A stretch of DNA of 64,000 nucleotides from Rhodospirillales bacterium (GCA_023145215.1 JAGLED010000021.1:1-64000), one strand, 5' to 3'; positions 27,093 through 36,556 are shown, numbered from the stretch's first letter. The notes: generated by a model not told the origin, from the letters alone. A program made the numbers and translations.

Positions 27093-27434
27093 ATGGTTGA
27101 ACAGGAACCGGCCGCCCCGGCCATCAAATCGGTGCTGATCTGCATTAACCGGCGCTTTCACGGCGATCAGCCGTCGTGTGCCGCGCGCGGTTCGGAAGCG
27201 CTTGCCGATGCGCTCGAAGCCGGTGTCCGGGACCGTAATATCGACGTTAAGGTCGAGCGGATCAAATGCCTGGGCCAGTGCACCAAGGGGCCGAGTGTCC
27301 GCTTCGCGCCCGGCGGCCGTTTTCATCTCGGCACCACGGACGCCCATATCCCGGCCCTTCTGGACGAACTTGAAGCGATATGCGGGACACGCGACGAGGA
27401 TCCGGGACCGCCGCTTCATCTGCTCGGTTCCTAA
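27093..27434 (+). CDS. Thioredoxin-like [2Fe-2S] ferredoxin (DUF1636-like)
   Basis: 113 residues. Four cysteines are spaced C17-X11-C29-X29-C59-X3-C63, the pattern of thioredoxin-fold [2Fe-2S] ferredoxins and DUF1636 proteins, with the hallmark KCLGQCTKGP. It would be a soluble electron carrier or sensor; the partner is unknown. The C-terminal region (GGRFHLGTTDAHIPALLDELE) also fits the family. The stop lies 35 bases before a consensus CRP site. Confidence 0.8.
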   Translation: MVEQEPAAPAIKSVLICINRRFHGDQPSCAARGSEALADALEAGVRDRNIDVKVERIKCLGQCTKGPSVRFAPGGRFHLGTTDAHIPALLDELEAICGTRDEDPGPPLHLLGS

Positions 27435-27468
27435 AATTAGTACAAAACTTTTCGAAAATTGGCCCGAG

Positions 27469-27484
27469 TGTGACGTGTGTCACA
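27469..27484 (+). promoter_or_regulatory. Consensus CRP-type binding site
   Basis: TGTGACGTGTGTCACA is a full match to the CRP half-site consensus TGTGA-N6-TCACA. Its centre (27476.5) is exactly 41.5 bases before the inferred transcription start at 27518, the geometry of a class II CRP-activated promoter. Confidence 0.7.
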
Positions 27485-27505
27485 GGCGTTACGGGAAGCG
27501 CCTGC

Positions 27506-27511
27506 CATAGT
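27506..27511 (+). promoter_or_regulatory. -10 element of the CRP-dependent promoter
   Basis: CATAGT matches the sigma-70 -10 hexamer at four of six positions. No good -35 hexamer precedes it at 17 bases (CACAGG), as expected when an activator overlaps the -35 region. Confidence 0.45.
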
Positions 27512-27517
27512 TTCTCT

Positions 27518-27606
27518 CGTAAGGATGGATTTCTTCACAGAATCCTCCCTTCCCTCAAGAGCACAAACTTTGGCCGGGCCTTCTTGGTCCGGCCATTCTC
27601 TTTTCC
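27518..27606 (+). ncRNA. Candidate CRP-activated small RNA
   Basis: A stretch of about 89 bases is bounded by the inferred start at 27518 and an intrinsic terminator at 27571-27605. It has a pyrimidine segment TCCTCCCTTCCCTC (27543-27556) able to pair with Shine-Dalgarno sequences, and a terminator hairpin with U-rich tail, the usual architecture of an Hfq-bound RNA. The only sizeable frame here runs through the terminator and is not convincing as a gene. No expression evidence is available from sequence. An alternative is a terminated leader of the PAS gene at 27733. Confidence 0.5.
27571..27605 (+). terminator. Intrinsic terminator
   Basis: Stem TGGCCGG/CCGGCCA (27571-27577 with 27589-27595), eleven-base loop, followed by TTCTCTTTT. 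Confidence 0.75.
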
Positions 27607-27732
27607 GACCGATTAACCGTTGTCGGGTGAAGTATTTTCTTAAGGCATTGGCCCGATACTCATCACCATGCAGATTCGCCCGGCTGGGGTGTGCTCTGGT
27701 GTGTAAGTGAAAAGAGTATTCAGATCAGATAA

Positions 27733-28263
27733 ATGCAGATTTTATCGGCCAGTAAGAATTGCGAAGTGATCACGCCGGATATGCAGATATCGACGGCCTT
27801 CAGAAGCTGTGTCGCGATATGGGGCGACCTTTGTAACGGCGACGCCCTGCCCGTCTGGCAGATCGACAACCTGCTTCTCTTCCCGGCGCCTCTTGTGCCG
27901 TACGCCAACGTCACCCGCTGGGAGCCGGCGATCAACGATTACCGGTTCCTGTTCTGGGGCAGTGGCCGTACCGATATGATGAAGTTCGATTACACGTCAA
28001 AGCCGCTTTCGGAATTGACGCCCGAAATCTACGCCGATCTCGTGCGCAGCGAATTGAACGAGGTCCTGAAAATCGCCAAGCCGATGCGGTCGAGCGCGCA
28101 GGTCCGTTTGAGCGACGGCTCGGAAAGCCAGGTCGACAAGATCAGGCTGCCGTTCCGTGACGGTGACGGCAACGTGAACGTCATCCTGTCGATCGACGAC
28201 GTCCGCCAATTCCTGCAGCGGTACTACCTGTCCTGGGCCAGAGCTGAAACGGCCGCCCAATAA
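27733..28263 (+). CDS. PAS-domain protein (PAS_5 type)
   Basis: 176 residues, soluble. The central part matches the PAS_5 pattern: [26 protein letters not shown], then [22 protein letters not shown] with the conserved Gly and Asp, and a closing [10 protein letters not shown] strand. Such proteins carry a lone PAS domain with no output module and are common in alphaproteobacteria; their role is undefined. The start is uncertain: ATG 27733 lacks a clear ribosome binding site and ATG 27781 is also possible. tRNA-Pro follows 20 bases downstream on the other strand. Confidence 0.75.
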   Translation: MQILSASKNCEVITPDMQISTAFRSCVAIWGDLCNGDALPVWQIDNLLLFPAPLVPYANVTRWEPAINDYRFLFWGSGRTDMMKFDYTSKPLSELTPEIYADLVRSELNEVLKIAKPMRSSAQVRLSDGSESQVDKIRLPFRDGDGNVNVILSIDDVRQFLQRYYLSWARAETAAQ

Positions 28264-28283
28264 CAAAGGTGCGTTGGGAAGAA

Positions 28284-28360
28284 TGGTCGGGAAGACAGGA
28301 TTCGAACCTGCGACCCCTGCGCCCCCAGCACAGTGCTCTACCAGGCTGAGCTACTTCCCG
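28284..28360 (-). tRNA. tRNA-Pro (anticodon GGG)
   Basis: On the minus strand a cloverleaf folds: acceptor CGGGAAG/CTTCCCG, D arm GCTC/GAGC with AGCCTGGTA loop, anticodon stem CTGTG/CGCAG with loop CTGGGGG (anticodon GGG), and T arm GCAGG-TTCGAAT-CCTGT. CCA is encoded. GGG reads CCC and CCU proline codons. The position next to the MerR-ihfA block is conserved in alphaproteobacteria. Confidence 0.97.
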
Positions 28361-28522
28361 ACCGGTGTGCGCCGCATGTCTCATCAGGGGGCGGCGCGCG
28401 GCGGACTATAGTCGCCGTGTTCGCGGCATACAAATAAAAAGCGGCAGAAAACCGACCGCCCGAATGCAATTCCGTGCGTCGTCTTGAACTTGATTATGGG
28501 TGACGCGGTGAAGGCGGATAAT

Positions 28523-29005
28523 TCAGGATGCGCTTTGCAGAAGCTGTTCGTGCAAACCCTTGAGTTCAGCAATGACGGCGCGGATTTCGCGCTCGGTCGT
28601 TTCGTTCCGGGCCGTGTTTCCGTCATTCGCGGTTTGCGGCGCGGGCGCAACGTCTTCGGTGATGACGGCGCTTTCCTCGCCCAGTGGGATCTTGGCTTCG
28701 TTCTCCGCCACGAAATTTCGGACGCTGCCGCTCTGGCGCAGCAGTTTCTGAACGCCCTTGATGGTATAGCCGTCGACATACAGAAGATCGCGGATACGAC
28801 GAAGCAACTGCAGGTCGTCGGGACGGTAATACCGGCGCCCGCCACCGCGCTTCATAGGTTTCACCTGGGGGAACTTGGTTTCCCAGAACCGAAGCACGTG
28901 CTGCGGCAGGTCAAGCTCGTCGGCCACCTCGCTGATTGTGCGAAAGGCGCTTGCCGATTTTTCCGATTTGTCCGTGGTGCGGTCGTCTTGTGAGCTATCG
29001 CTCAT
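28523..29005 (-). CDS. MerR-family transcriptional regulator
   Basis: 160 residues. A MerR-type winged helix spans about 20-90 ([25 protein letters not shown]..., [17 protein letters not shown]), preceded by a charged tail and followed by an acidic region and a C-terminal helix ([15 protein letters not shown]) probably for dimerisation. No metal-binding cysteines typical of MerR/CueR are present, so a metal sensor is unlikely. It follows ihfA by 11 bases, the standard alphaproteobacterial ihfA-merR pair; the target genes are unknown. Confidence 0.92.
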   Translation of the reverse strand: MSDSSQDDRTTDKSEKSASAFRTISEVADELDLPQHVLRFWETKFPQVKPMKRGGGRRYYRPDDLQLLRRIRDLLYVDGYTIKGVQKLLRQSGSVRNFVAENEAKIPLGEESAVITEDVAPAPQTANDGNTARNETTEREIRAVIAELKGLHEQLLQSAS

Positions 29006-29016
29006 CGGAAATCATC

Positions 29017-29337
29017 TCAAGCTTCAGCCACTTCACTTGGCTTGCGAATTTCATTGATACGGCTTTTCAGCACCTGTGAGGGCCGAAACACCAGCACCTT
29101 GCGGGGCAGGATCGGTACTTCCTCACCGGTCTTCGGGTTGCGCCCGATCCGCTGGCCCTTTTCACGAACCGAGAAACTGCCGAACGACGACACCTTGACG
29201 GTCTCACCGTTGACGAGTGCTTCGGCCATGTATTCGAGTACGCTCTCCAAAAGGTCGGCGGATTCGTTGCGGGATAACCCGATCTCTTGATAGACGGCTT
29301 CGCCCAGATCAGCTCGCGTTACGGTCTTGCCCGTCAT
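29017..29337 (-). CDS. ihfA: Integration host factor alpha subunit
   Basis: 106 residues of the HU/IHF family, starting [15 protein letters not shown], with the DNA-bending arm region [27 protein letters not shown] and the proline that intercalates. The N-terminal residues and the operon with the MerR gene point to the alpha subunit. IHF bends DNA by about 160 degrees and helps sigma-54 activators such as NtrC. Candidate promoter hexamers lie at 29373-29401. Confidence 0.96.
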   Translation of the reverse strand: MTGKTVTRADLGEAVYQEIGLSRNESADLLESVLEYMAEALVNGETVKVSSFGSFSVREKGQRIGRNPKTGEEVPILPRKVLVFRPSQVLKSRINEIRKPSEVAEA

Positions 29338-29372
29338 GGCAACGCAGCCTCCCCCTTGTTGTCATTGTCGAA

Positions 29373-29401
29373 AGGGTATCCTTGACCGGGAAATCCGTCA
29401 A
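29373..29401 (-). promoter_or_regulatory. Candidate ihfA promoter with inverted repeat
   Basis: On the minus strand TTGACG and TACCCT are separated by 17 bases, ending about 36 bases before the ihfA start. The -35 lies within an inverted repeat, TTGAC-N10-GTCAA (29382-29401), which could be an operator. Confidence 0.35.
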
Positions 29402-29520
29402 TATCAAAGGGATGGCCGATTTTCGGAGATTAGTGTTTTTGGCGCTTGCCAGACACAATAAATTGCGTGGGATGCCATATCCCAGGATGGCGTGGCGAAA
29501 AATGTGCGGATTTTTAGGTC

Positions 29521-30522
29521 TTACCAGCGCACCAGTCCGGCGCCCCAGGTCAGGCCGCCACCCATCGCTTCGAGCAAGACAAGATCGCCGCGCTGGATCC
29601 GACCGTCCTTGACCGCGGTGTCGAGCGCGAGCGGGATCGAGGCCGCCGAGGTGTTGGCGTGCTTCTCGACCGTCAGGACGACGCGGTCTTCGCTCATGCC
29701 GAGCTTCCTGGCCGTTGAATCGATGATGCGCTTGTTGGCCTGGTGCGGCACAAGCCAGTCGATATCGCTGCGCTCGAGGCCATTGGCTTCCAGCGCTTCG
29801 TCGACAATTGACGCCAGGTTGGTGACGGCATGGCGGAAAACCTCGCGGCCGTTCATGCGCACGTGGCCGACCGTCTGCGTTGTCGACGGCCCGCCGTCGA
29901 CATAGAGGATGTCGTAGTTGGAGCCGTCGGAATGGATGTGCGTGGACAAAACGCCACGGCCCGAGTTGTGCCCCTTCCCGTTCCCGCCGGCGCCGGATTC
30001 TTCTTCGTCGCGGGCGCGCATCACGACCGCGCCGGCACCGTCGCCGAACAGCACGCAGGTCGAGCGGTCGTTCCAGTCGAGAATGCGCGAGAACGTCTCG
30101 GCGCCGATCAACAACGCCGTCTTCGCCTGGCCGCACTTGATGAAGTTATCGGCGACCGCAAGGCCGTAAACGAAGCCCGAGCAAACCGCCTGCACGTCGA
30201 ACGCGGCGCCGTTGGTCATGCCGAGCCGATGCTGCACCTTGGTCGCCGTCGACGGAAAGGTGTTGTCGGGCGTGGTCGTCGCACAGATCACGAGGTCGAT
30301 TTCGGAAGCATCGATCCCGGCATGCTCTAACGCGCGCTTGGCGGCGTTCAGGGCCAGATCGGACGTGTATTCCCCTTCCGCGGCAATGTGTCGCTGGCCG
30401 ATGCCGCTGCGCGAGCGGATCCATTCGTCGGAGGTATCGACGGTTTTGGCGAGTTCATCATTGGTGACACAGCGTTCCGGCAGGTAAGAGCCGCAGCCGA
30501 GAATTTCCGAACGTATTGTCAT
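29521..30522 (-). CDS. fabH: 3-oxoacyl-ACP synthase III
   Basis: 333 residues. FabH condenses acetyl-CoA with malonyl-ACP to start fatty-acid synthesis. The Cys-His-Asn triad is visible in [11 protein letters not shown] (near 115), VPHQANKRI (near 258) and [12 protein letters not shown] (near 288). ATG 30522 is one base after the plsX stop, so the two are coupled. An acidic insertion ([14 protein letters not shown]) near 205 is longer than in E. coli. Confidence 0.96.
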   Translation of the reverse strand: MTIRSEILGCGSYLPERCVTNDELAKTVDTSDEWIRSRSGIGQRHIAAEGEYTSDLALNAAKRALEHAGIDASEIDLVICATTTPDNTFPSTATKVQHRLGMTNGAAFDVQAVCSGFVYGLAVADNFIKCGQAKTALLIGAETFSRILDWNDRSTCVLFGDGAGAVVMRARDEEESGAGGNGKGHNSGRGVLSTHIHSDGSNYDILYVDGGPSTTQTVGHVRMNGREVFRHAVTNLASIVDEALEANGLERSDIDWLVPHQANKRIIDSTARKLGMSEDRVVLTVEKHANTSAASIPLALDTAVKDGRIQRGDLVLLEAMGGGLTWGAGLVRW

Positions 30523-30523
30523 G

Positions 30524-31606
30524 TTAGCTAGCAGCTGCCTCTGGCTTCTCGACATCGTCCGCGTCGCCGCCGATCTGGGCGTTGTCGCGGTCTTCCAGAA
30601 GCTGCGCACAGTCTTCCTTGATGCCTTCGTTGAAATTATTGCGGACCAGATTGACCGCGACGCCGATCGCATTGGCAAAACCGATTCCGTCGGTGCCGCC
30701 GTGGCTTTTGACGCAAATACCGTTGAGCCCGACGAACATGGCGCCGTTATACAGGCGAGGATCGAACTTTTTCTTGAACTGCAATAATGCCGGGCGCGCA
30801 ATCAGGGCGCCGAGCTTGCCGAACACGGACGAGGTCAGCGCGCTTCGCAGGAAATGACCGAACATCGACGCCATGCCCTCGGCGGTCTTGAGCGCGACGT
30901 TGCCGGTGAAGCCGTCGGTGACGATCACGTCGACCGTCCCCTTGGCGATGTCGTCACCTTCGACGAAACCATGAAAACGGATCGGCAAATTGGTCTGTTG
31001 CAACAATTCGGCTGCACCGCGGACCGCCTGGTTGCCCTTCATGTCTTCCGCGCCGACGTTGAGAATACCCACTCTCGGATGTTCGCAACCCAGCACGTTG
31101 CGGGCGAACACTTCGCCCATCACGGCGAACTGCAACAGGTTGTCGGCATCGCATTCGATGTTGGCGCCGAGATCGAGCATCACGGTTTCACGGCGCATGG
31201 TCGGGAAGTAGGTCGCAATCGCCGGCCTGTCGATACCGGGCAGCGTTTTAAGCACGAACTTCGCCATTGCCATCAATGCGCCGGTGTTCCCGGCGGACAC
31301 CACCGCGTCCGCTTCGCCATCGCCGACCGCGTTGATCGCGAGGCGCATGCTCGACTGGCGACCGGCGCGTAGCGCTACCGCGGGCTTGTCACCACTGCCG
31401 ATGACATCCGGCGCATGACGCACTTCGGACGCAGCCATCGCCGCCGGCCTGCTTTGCAGGATGTCGTTCAGGCGCGTCTCGTCACCGTACAGCAGAAACC
31501 GCAACTTTGGGTTCTGCCGCGCGGCTGCTTCAACGCCGTCGATGACCATGTCGGGCGCGTTGTCGCCGCCCATGGCATCGATTGAAAGGGTCAAGCTTGT
31601 GGTCAA
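30524..31606 (-). CDS. plsX: Phosphate acyltransferase PlsX
   Basis: 360 residues, full length. PlsX makes acyl-phosphate from acyl-ACP for phospholipid synthesis. The signature starts [18 protein letters not shown] and continues with [12 protein letters not shown]-type and [11 protein letters not shown] blocks and a C-terminal [13 protein letters not shown]. It lies between rpmF and fabH, the classical rpmF-plsX-fabH order. The tail ([19 protein letters not shown]) is acidic and probably disordered. Confidence 0.96.
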   Translation of the reverse strand: MTTSLTLSIDAMGGDNAPDMVIDGVEAAARQNPKLRFLLYGDETRLNDILQSRPAAMAASEVRHAPDVIGSGDKPAVALRAGRQSSMRLAINAVGDGEADAVVSAGNTGALMAMAKFVLKTLPGIDRPAIATYFPTMRRETVMLDLGANIECDADNLLQFAVMGEVFARNVLGCEHPRVGILNVGAEDMKGNQAVRGAAELLQQTNLPIRFHGFVEGDDIAKGTVDVIVTDGFTGNVALKTAEGMASMFGHFLRSALTSSVFGKLGALIARPALLQFKKKFDPRLYNGAMFVGLNGICVKSHGGTDGIGFANAIGVAVNLVRNNFNEGIKEDCAQLLEDRDNAQIGGDADDVEKPEAAAS

Positions 31607-31639
31607 TGCCTCGTCCCGGTCGCGGAGCCCAAATTATCT

Positions 31640-31660
31640 AGCCCCGCATCATAGGGGGCT
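31640..31660 (-). terminator. Weak hairpin after rpmF
   Basis: AGCCCC/GGGGCT (31640-31645 with 31655-31660) on the minus strand is followed by AGATAATTT. It lies 22 bases after the rpmF stop and just before plsX, so it could attenuate read-through into plsX. Confidence 0.35.
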
Positions 31661-31681
31661 TAAGGCTTGCATAAAAGGGAG

Positions 31682-31867
31682 TTAGGCCAGCTCTTCGACG
31701 GCGGCAACTTCGCGGCCGTTGTACGAACCGCAAGACTGGCAAACGTGGTGCGGACGCATGTGCTCGCCGCAGTTGGCGCATTCGACGAGGTTGGACGCAT
31801 CAAGCGCATGATGCGCACGACGCATGTTGCGCTTCGATTTCGAAACCTTCTTCTTAGGAACGGCCAT
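31682..31867 (-). CDS. rpmF: Ribosomal protein bL32
   Basis: 61 residues, the family size. It opens [22 protein letters not shown] and carries the zinc-ribbon cysteines in [21 protein letters not shown] (CX2C...CX2C), so this is the zinc-binding form. It precedes plsX as in most proteobacteria. Confidence 0.97.
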   Translation of the reverse strand: MAVPKKKVSKSKRNMRRAHHALDASNLVECANCGEHMRPHHVCQSCGSYNGREVAAVEELA

Positions 31868-31989
31868 ATCTGTATTCCTCTTTAATCTGCTCGTTTCCGA
31901 ACGAGCGCGCCTTCTTAATGGATTTGCGGCGTCGCTGCAAGACGTGAGACGCAATTATCTGACTCATTGCGTAAATAGTATTTTTTAGC

Positions 31990-32544
31990 TTAATCCTTTG
32001 AATTCATTTTATCTTTTAGGGATGACAGCACGGCGAACGGATTTTCACGCTCGTTCCCGCCGTCCTCATCCGCATCGATCCCCTGAAAAATCGCCCCGGG
32101 TATGCGCGGATAGGGCGGGATATTGAGGGCGAGTTCCTCCACCGCGGCTTCGCCCACGTCGATCCTGCCGTCGACGATCGGGTCCGGCTCGTCGATCTCT
32201 GGGTCGGTCAACACGTCCTCTTCGGTCATGTTCAAACCCGCCAGCGGATCGGCGTCTTCGGCGAACATCAGATCCATATCGAAGGCGACTTCCGTCGTCA
32301 GCGGTTCGCCGGTGATGACGCACGATTGAACGATTTCTGCGCGAATCGGGCCCTGCAGCGATATTTGCCTGCCGATCTCCGGATGGAGTTTCAAGGTGCC
32401 TTCGAAACGGTTGAGGGAAACCAGGCCTAGCCTTCGCGCAATGGCTTCCAGTTCGTCCGTCGACGGATCCAGCGTGACGATACGGCCCTTGTTCGGCAGT
32501 TCGTCCGTCTTGTACGGGCGGGAAAACTCAGGTGATTCGGTCAT
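31990..32544 (-). CDS. YceD/DUF177 family protein
   Basis: 184 residues. The DUF177 core includes LEAIARRLGLVSLNRFEGTLKL and, near residue 75, an SCVITGEPL segment in place of the usual CX-RCL; the end EELALNIPPYPRIPGA is typical. Family members are implicated in 23S rRNA and large-subunit maturation and are usually encoded next to rpmF, as here. It overlaps the upstream chaperone gene by four bases. Confidence 0.88.
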   Translation of the reverse strand: MTESPEFSRPYKTDELPNKGRIVTLDPSTDELEAIARRLGLVSLNRFEGTLKLHPEIGRQISLQGPIRAEIVQSCVITGEPLTTEVAFDMDLMFAEDADPLAGLNMTEEDVLTDPEIDEPDPIVDGRIDVGEAAVEELALNIPPYPRIPGAIFQGIDADEDGGNERENPFAVLSSLKDKMNSKD

Positions 32545-33095
32545 TGAGCGCCCTCCTCCACGGTGTCGATAGGAGCAAACGCGATTTCACCCACAAGCAA
32601 CGTCTGGACCGGCTGCTGGGCGAGATATGCGTCTTCACGGCGTACATGGCCGGCGAGCCTGGACACGTGCGCATCCATCGGTTCCATGTTTCGGTACGGA
32701 TGTTTGCGCAACGCCGCTTCGAGCTGAGCGTCGTCGCCAGCCAGGGCCTCCTCGTAGGCCTTGATGCGGCCGTAGAAACTCTGCGCCAATTTTTTGACCT
32801 TCTTGCCGACGCTGATGTCGCCGACGCCGAGTTCGCGGAGGTTCGAATCGATATCCTCAAACATGATGTCGAAGTACGCCTGTGAGACGTCGCGGGCCTG
32901 TTCCTCGGTCTTGAGACGGCGCAACACCAGGAACGCCATCAGCGCCAGGATTTCGAACCTGCCTTCAGGGGTGTCGGGAACGCCCATCTCGGTGTAAATG
33001 GCGGGCCGCCGGGCGGCGTGGATGGTTGCCGTGTAAAGTGCATGCGCGCGTTCGAGTTCCGGCTTGCGTCCGAACAGGGATTTGAGCGAAAACAC
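32541..33095 (-). CDS. Ubiquinol-cytochrome c chaperone (CBP3-like)
   Basis: 184 residues of the ubiquinol-cytochrome c chaperone family, related to mitochondrial CBP3, which helps assemble cytochrome b of complex bc1. The core FEILALMAFLVLRRLKTEEQARDVSQAYFD and VGDISVGKKVKKLAQSFYGRI are recognisable. A GTG at 33095 is the likely start (VFSLKSLFGRK), with GAGGGG about ten bases upstream. A longer ATG-led frame to 33158 approaches the divergent bamE promoter. Linked to yceD and rpmF as in many alphaproteobacteria. Confidence 0.87.
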   Translation of the reverse strand: MFSLKSLFGRKPELERAHALYTATIHAARRPAIYTEMGVPDTPEGRFEILALMAFLVLRRLKTEEQARDVSQAYFDIMFEDIDSNLRELGVGDISVGKKVKKLAQSFYGRIKAYEEALAGDDAQLEAALRKHPYRNMEPMDAHVSRLAGHVRREDAYLAQQPVQTLLVGEIAFAPIDTVEEGAQ

Positions 33096-33214
33096 GATGA
33101 CGAGGCCCCCCTCGGGTCCATTGACAATTTTCGGTCGGGGCGGCACTGTCGCCCTCACCCGGTGCCGGATCGCGCCCAGCGCATACCCGCACCGTCATGG
33201 GAGCATGATGTAGG

Positions 33215-33676
33215 ATGCGAGACCCCTTGATCACAAGGTCTTTTATTGCCGCCGCCGTCCTTGCAGGCGCGGTCGGCCTGGCATCGTGCGCGCCCCGCGT
33301 CGCACAACGCGGCGTGATGCCCGATATCGACGCGATCGCGGCCATCCAGCCCAACAAGACGACCAAGGACGAGGTCGAGCGCAGTCTTGGCTCGCCGTCC
33401 AGCATCAACATGTACGGCAAGGAAACCTGGCTCTACGTCGGCGAGGTCACGGAAACGGTGGCGTTTCTGGAACGCGACGTGAGCGAGCGCAGTGTGCTTC
33501 TGGTGACCTTCGACAAGGACGGGGTCGTCACCGACGTCGAGGCGCATGGCCTTGACGTTGCCCGCGATATCGAGCCCGTCGAGCGAAAGACACCGACCGT
33601 CGGCAAGCAGATGACCGTGATCGAGCAACTGGTCGGCAACTTCAACCGCTTCAAGAACATCGGTAGCAGCAACTAA
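33215..33676 (+). CDS. bamE: Outer membrane assembly lipoprotein BamE/SmpA
   Basis: 153 residues with a signal peptide and lipobox (GLASC, Cys near residue 25). The BamE/OmlA core is visible: IAAIQPNKTTKDEVERSLGSPS and GKETWLYVGE followed by a strand-rich segment. BamE helps BamA/BamD insert beta-barrel proteins. It is divergent from the bc1 chaperone gene, a conserved alphaproteobacterial arrangement, and ends 45 bases before a strong bidirectional terminator. Confidence 0.93.
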   Translation: MRDPLITRSFIAAAVLAGAVGLASCAPRVAQRGVMPDIDAIAAIQPNKTTKDEVERSLGSPSSINMYGKETWLYVGEVTETVAFLERDVSERSVLLVTFDKDGVVTDVEAHGLDVARDIEPVERKTPTVGKQMTVIEQLVGNFNRFKNIGSSN

Positions 33677-33720
33677 ACTCTTAGCAGCGCGCCGCCCTGC
33701 CCGGTCAGCGATGAAAAGAC

Positions 33721-33756
33721 AAAAAAAGGCCCCGGATCTCTCCGGGGCCTTTTCGT
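33721..33756. terminator. Bidirectional intrinsic terminator
   Basis: Stem GGCCCCGG/CCGGGGCC (33728-33735 with 33742-33749), six-base loop, followed by TTTTCGTT on the plus strand and by seven Ts on the minus strand. It separates convergent bamE and hppA. Confidence 0.92.
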
Positions 33757-33772
33757 TCGAAGCACGTCCGGC

Positions 33773-35869
33773 TTAGGCGAGGATCGCCAGCAGCAGGATC
33801 GCGACGATGTTGATGATCTTGATCATCGGGTTGACGGCCGGGCCGGCGGTGTCCTTGTACGGGTCACCGACCGTGTCACCGGTCACCGCGGCGTGGTGGG
33901 CGTCGGAGCCCTTGCCACCGTGGTTACCGTCTTCGATGTACTTCTTGGCGTTGTCCCATGCGCCACCGCCGGCGGTCATGGACAGTGCCACGAACAGCCC
34001 GGTGACGATGGTGCCGAGCAGCATTGCGCCCAGCGCCGAGAAGGCCGAGGCCTGGTCGGCAACCGCGTTGATCACGAAGTACATCACGAACGGCGCCAGC
34101 AGCGGCAGCAGCGACGGCAAGATCATTTCCTTGATCGCGGCTTTCGTCAGCAGGTCGACGCACTTGCCGTATTCCGGCTTGGTGGTGCCTTCCATGATGC
34201 CCGGCAGCTCCTTGAACTGGCGGCGGACTTCGACGACGACGGCGGCACCGGCGCGGCCGACGGCCATCATGCCCATCGCACCGAACAGGTACGGCAGCAT
34301 GCCGCCGATGAACAGGCCGATCACGACGTACGGATCCTGCAGGCGGAACGTCACTTCGACGTCCGGGAAATAGTACTTCAGGTCGTACGTGAAGGCCGCG
34401 AACAGCACCAGGGCGGCCAGACCGGCGGAACCGATCGCGTAACCCTTGGTGACGGCTTTCGTCGTGTTGCCGACCGCGTCGAGCGCGTCGGTGGTGTTGC
34501 GGACGTCTTCCGGCAGATCGGCCATCTCGGCAATCCCGCCGGCGTTATCCGTCACCGGACCGAAGGCGTCGAGCGCAACGACCATGCCGGCCAGCGCCAG
34601 CATCGTGGTCGCGGCGATCGAGATGCCGAACAGACCCGCATACAGAAACGAGACGATGATACCCGCCGAGATCACGATCACCGGTAGTGCGGTCGCTTCC
34701 ATGGAAACGGCGATGCCCTGAATGATGTTCGTGGCGTGACCGGTTTCGGAGGCTGCGGCCACCGACTTCACCGGGCGGTATTCGGTGCCGGTGTAGTATT
34801 CGGTGATCCACACGATCAGCCCGGTGACGACCAGACCGACGATGGCGCAGATGTACAGATCCGTACCGGTAATCACGACGCCGTTGCTCATCGTGAATTC
34901 GTTCGACCAGCCCAGCAGATACGAAACCGTACCGCCGATCAGGATCGCTGAAATCACGGCAGAAGCGATGAAGCCCTTGTAAAGCGCGCCCATGATCGAC
35001 TTGTTGGCGCCTAGCTTGACGAACCAGGTGGCGGCAACGGAACCGATGATGCAGACGCCGCCGATAACCAGCGGGAACAGCATCATCTGCTCCTGAACGG
35101 CTTCGACGAAGAAGATCGCGCCCAGCAGCATGGTGGCGACGACGGTCACGGCATAGGTTTCGAACAGGTCGGCGGCCATACCGGCGCAGTCACCGACGTT
35201 GTCGCCGACGTTGTCGGCGATCACGCCCGCGTTGCGGGGGTCGTCTTCCGGGATACCGGCTTCGATCTTACCGACGAGGTCGGAACCGACGTCCGCACCC
35301 TTGGTGAAGATACCGCCGCCGAGACGGGCGAAGATCGAGATCAGCGAGGCGCCGAAACCAAGCGCGATAAGCGCTTCGAGGATGTGGCGCATCTGCACCG
35401 GATCGTTCGGATCGTACATGCCGCGCAGCGCCACGTAGTAACCGGCGACGCCCAGCAGCGCCAGGCCGACCACCAGCATACCGGTGATGGCGCCCGACTT
35501 GAACGCGATGTCGAGACCGCCTTCGAGACCTTTGGTGCGGGCGGCTTCGGTGGTGCGGACGTTGGCGCGCACCGACACGTTCATGCCGATGTAACCGGCG
35601 ACACCCGACAGGACGGCGCCGATGAAGAACCCGATCGCCACCGGAATGCCGAGAAATGCGCCGAGCACGATGCCGACCACGACACCGACACCGGCGATGG
35701 TCATGTACTGGCGGTTCAGGTAGGCGGCTGCCCCTTCCTGAATGGCGCCGGCAATTTCCTGCATGCGCTCATTCCCGGCGGGTGCCGAAAGAACCGAGCG
35801 GATCGCGTAGGCGCCGTAAAGCAGAGCCAACACGCCGCAAGCGAGAACCAAAACGTAAATGGAAGGCAT
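33773..35869 (-). CDS. hppA: Membrane H+-translocating pyrophosphatase, K+-independent type
   Basis: 698 residues, about sixteen membrane helices. It hydrolyses pyrophosphate to pump protons across the inner membrane. The catalytic loop [23 protein letters not shown] is near 190-215 and NVGDNVGD follows. The segment [18 protein letters not shown] has Lys and Thr at the two positions that mark potassium-independent enzymes (Ala/Gly in dependent ones), so no K+ requirement is expected. ATG 35869 is preceded by GGGGGAGAGG. Between fliL-like and bamE, as in Rhodospirillum relatives. Confidence 0.96.
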   Translation of the reverse strand: MPSIYVLVLACGVLALLYGAYAIRSVLSAPAGNERMQEIAGAIQEGAAAYLNRQYMTIAGVGVVVGIVLGAFLGIPVAIGFFIGAVLSGVAGYIGMNVSVRANVRTTEAARTKGLEGGLDIAFKSGAITGMLVVGLALLGVAGYYVALRGMYDPNDPVQMRHILEALIALGFGASLISIFARLGGGIFTKGADVGSDLVGKIEAGIPEDDPRNAGVIADNVGDNVGDCAGMAADLFETYAVTVVATMLLGAIFFVEAVQEQMMLFPLVIGGVCIIGSVAATWFVKLGANKSIMGALYKGFIASAVISAILIGGTVSYLLGWSNEFTMSNGVVITGTDLYICAIVGLVVTGLIVWITEYYTGTEYRPVKSVAAASETGHATNIIQGIAVSMEATALPVIVISAGIIVSFLYAGLFGISIAATTMLALAGMVVALDAFGPVTDNAGGIAEMADLPEDVRNTTDALDAVGNTTKAVTKGYAIGSAGLAALVLFAAFTYDLKYYFPDVEVTFRLQDPYVVIGLFIGGMLPYLFGAMGMMAVGRAGAAVVVEVRRQFKELPGIMEGTTKPEYGKCVDLLTKAAIKEMILPSLLPLLAPFVMYFVINAVADQASAFSALGAMLLGTIVTGLFVALSMTAGGGAWDNAKKYIEDGNHGGKGSDAHHAAVTGDTVGDPYKDTAGPAVNPMIKIINIVAILLLAILA

Positions 35870-36088
35870 CCTCTCCCCCTCGTTGATATGCACCGGTCCT
35901 GGACGAACCGACCCCGTGCCGGACGCCCGCCGAAAAATCGGCAAAAGCTACGTCAAAAAGTCGCCGGTGCTAAAAGCGCGGGGAAAATGCCAGAACGCCC
36001 CAGATAAAGCAACAAGCGGTTTTGCAGGCTGGAAACGTCTGGAAAATATCGTTTTTCCGGGAGTCGCGTTCGGCCGCGAACGGTCGCT

Positions 36089-36556
36089 TTATTGCTGCGG
36101 CGTGTCCAGCAGCGACTGGATCAAAACGCCCTTCACAACGCCCTTTTCTCCGGCCACGCGGTCCGCCACGAGCTGCAGGCGCTGCTTCAGCGTGGGCAGG
36201 TCTATGCGGCCCAGTTCGCTCAGCATACGGGGGATGAATGCGTGCAAATCTTTCAGGAACGCATCCTTGTATTGGGGCAGCATCCTCTTGATTTGAATGA
36301 TGTTTTCGTTGCCGGCGGTCTCGAGCTTGACCTCGAGCTGGATCGTCGTGGCGATCGCGCCCCCCTGCACCACATTGATCAGGAGCGGCTCCACATCGAC
36401 GAACAATGCATCGGGTGCCTCGATCTCCTTCGGCTTTTCCTGGGCCAGTTCATCTTCCGGTTTTTGGAAGGGGCCGAGGCCGAACCATTTCATCGCGCCG
36501 ATGGTGGCCCCCGCCACGAGGAGCACGAGTGCGAAGATCAGGACCAGTCGTTTCAT
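36089..36556 (-). CDS. FliL-like basal-body-associated membrane protein
   Basis: 155 residues: an N-terminal helix (LVLIFALVLLVAGATIGAM), an acidic linker, then the FliL domain with NVVQGGAIATTIQLEVKLET and the conserved C-terminal IPRMLSELGRIDLPTLKQRLQ stretch. FliL regulates flagellar motor output, but here it stands outside any flagellar cluster, next to thiL; such stand-alone copies occur in alphaproteobacteria. A motility role is not proven. Confidence 0.85.
   Translation of the reverse strand: MKRLVLIFALVLLVAGATIGAMKWFGLGPFQKPEDELAQEKPKEIEAPDALFVDVEPLLINVVQGGAIATTIQLEVKLETAGNENIIQIKRMLPQYKDAFLKDLHAFIPRMLSELGRIDLPTLKQRLQLVADRVAGEKGVVKGVLIQSLLDTPQQ

Noticed and set aside
27525-27710. Open frame starting at the ATG within the small-RNA region
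   Set aside because: It runs through the terminator hairpin, has atypical composition and no family similarity that I can see.
28523-29005. MerR gene as the LiuR regulator of the icmF palindrome
   Set aside because: Its position after ihfA and its acidic tail fit the conserved ihfA-linked MerR, not LiuR.
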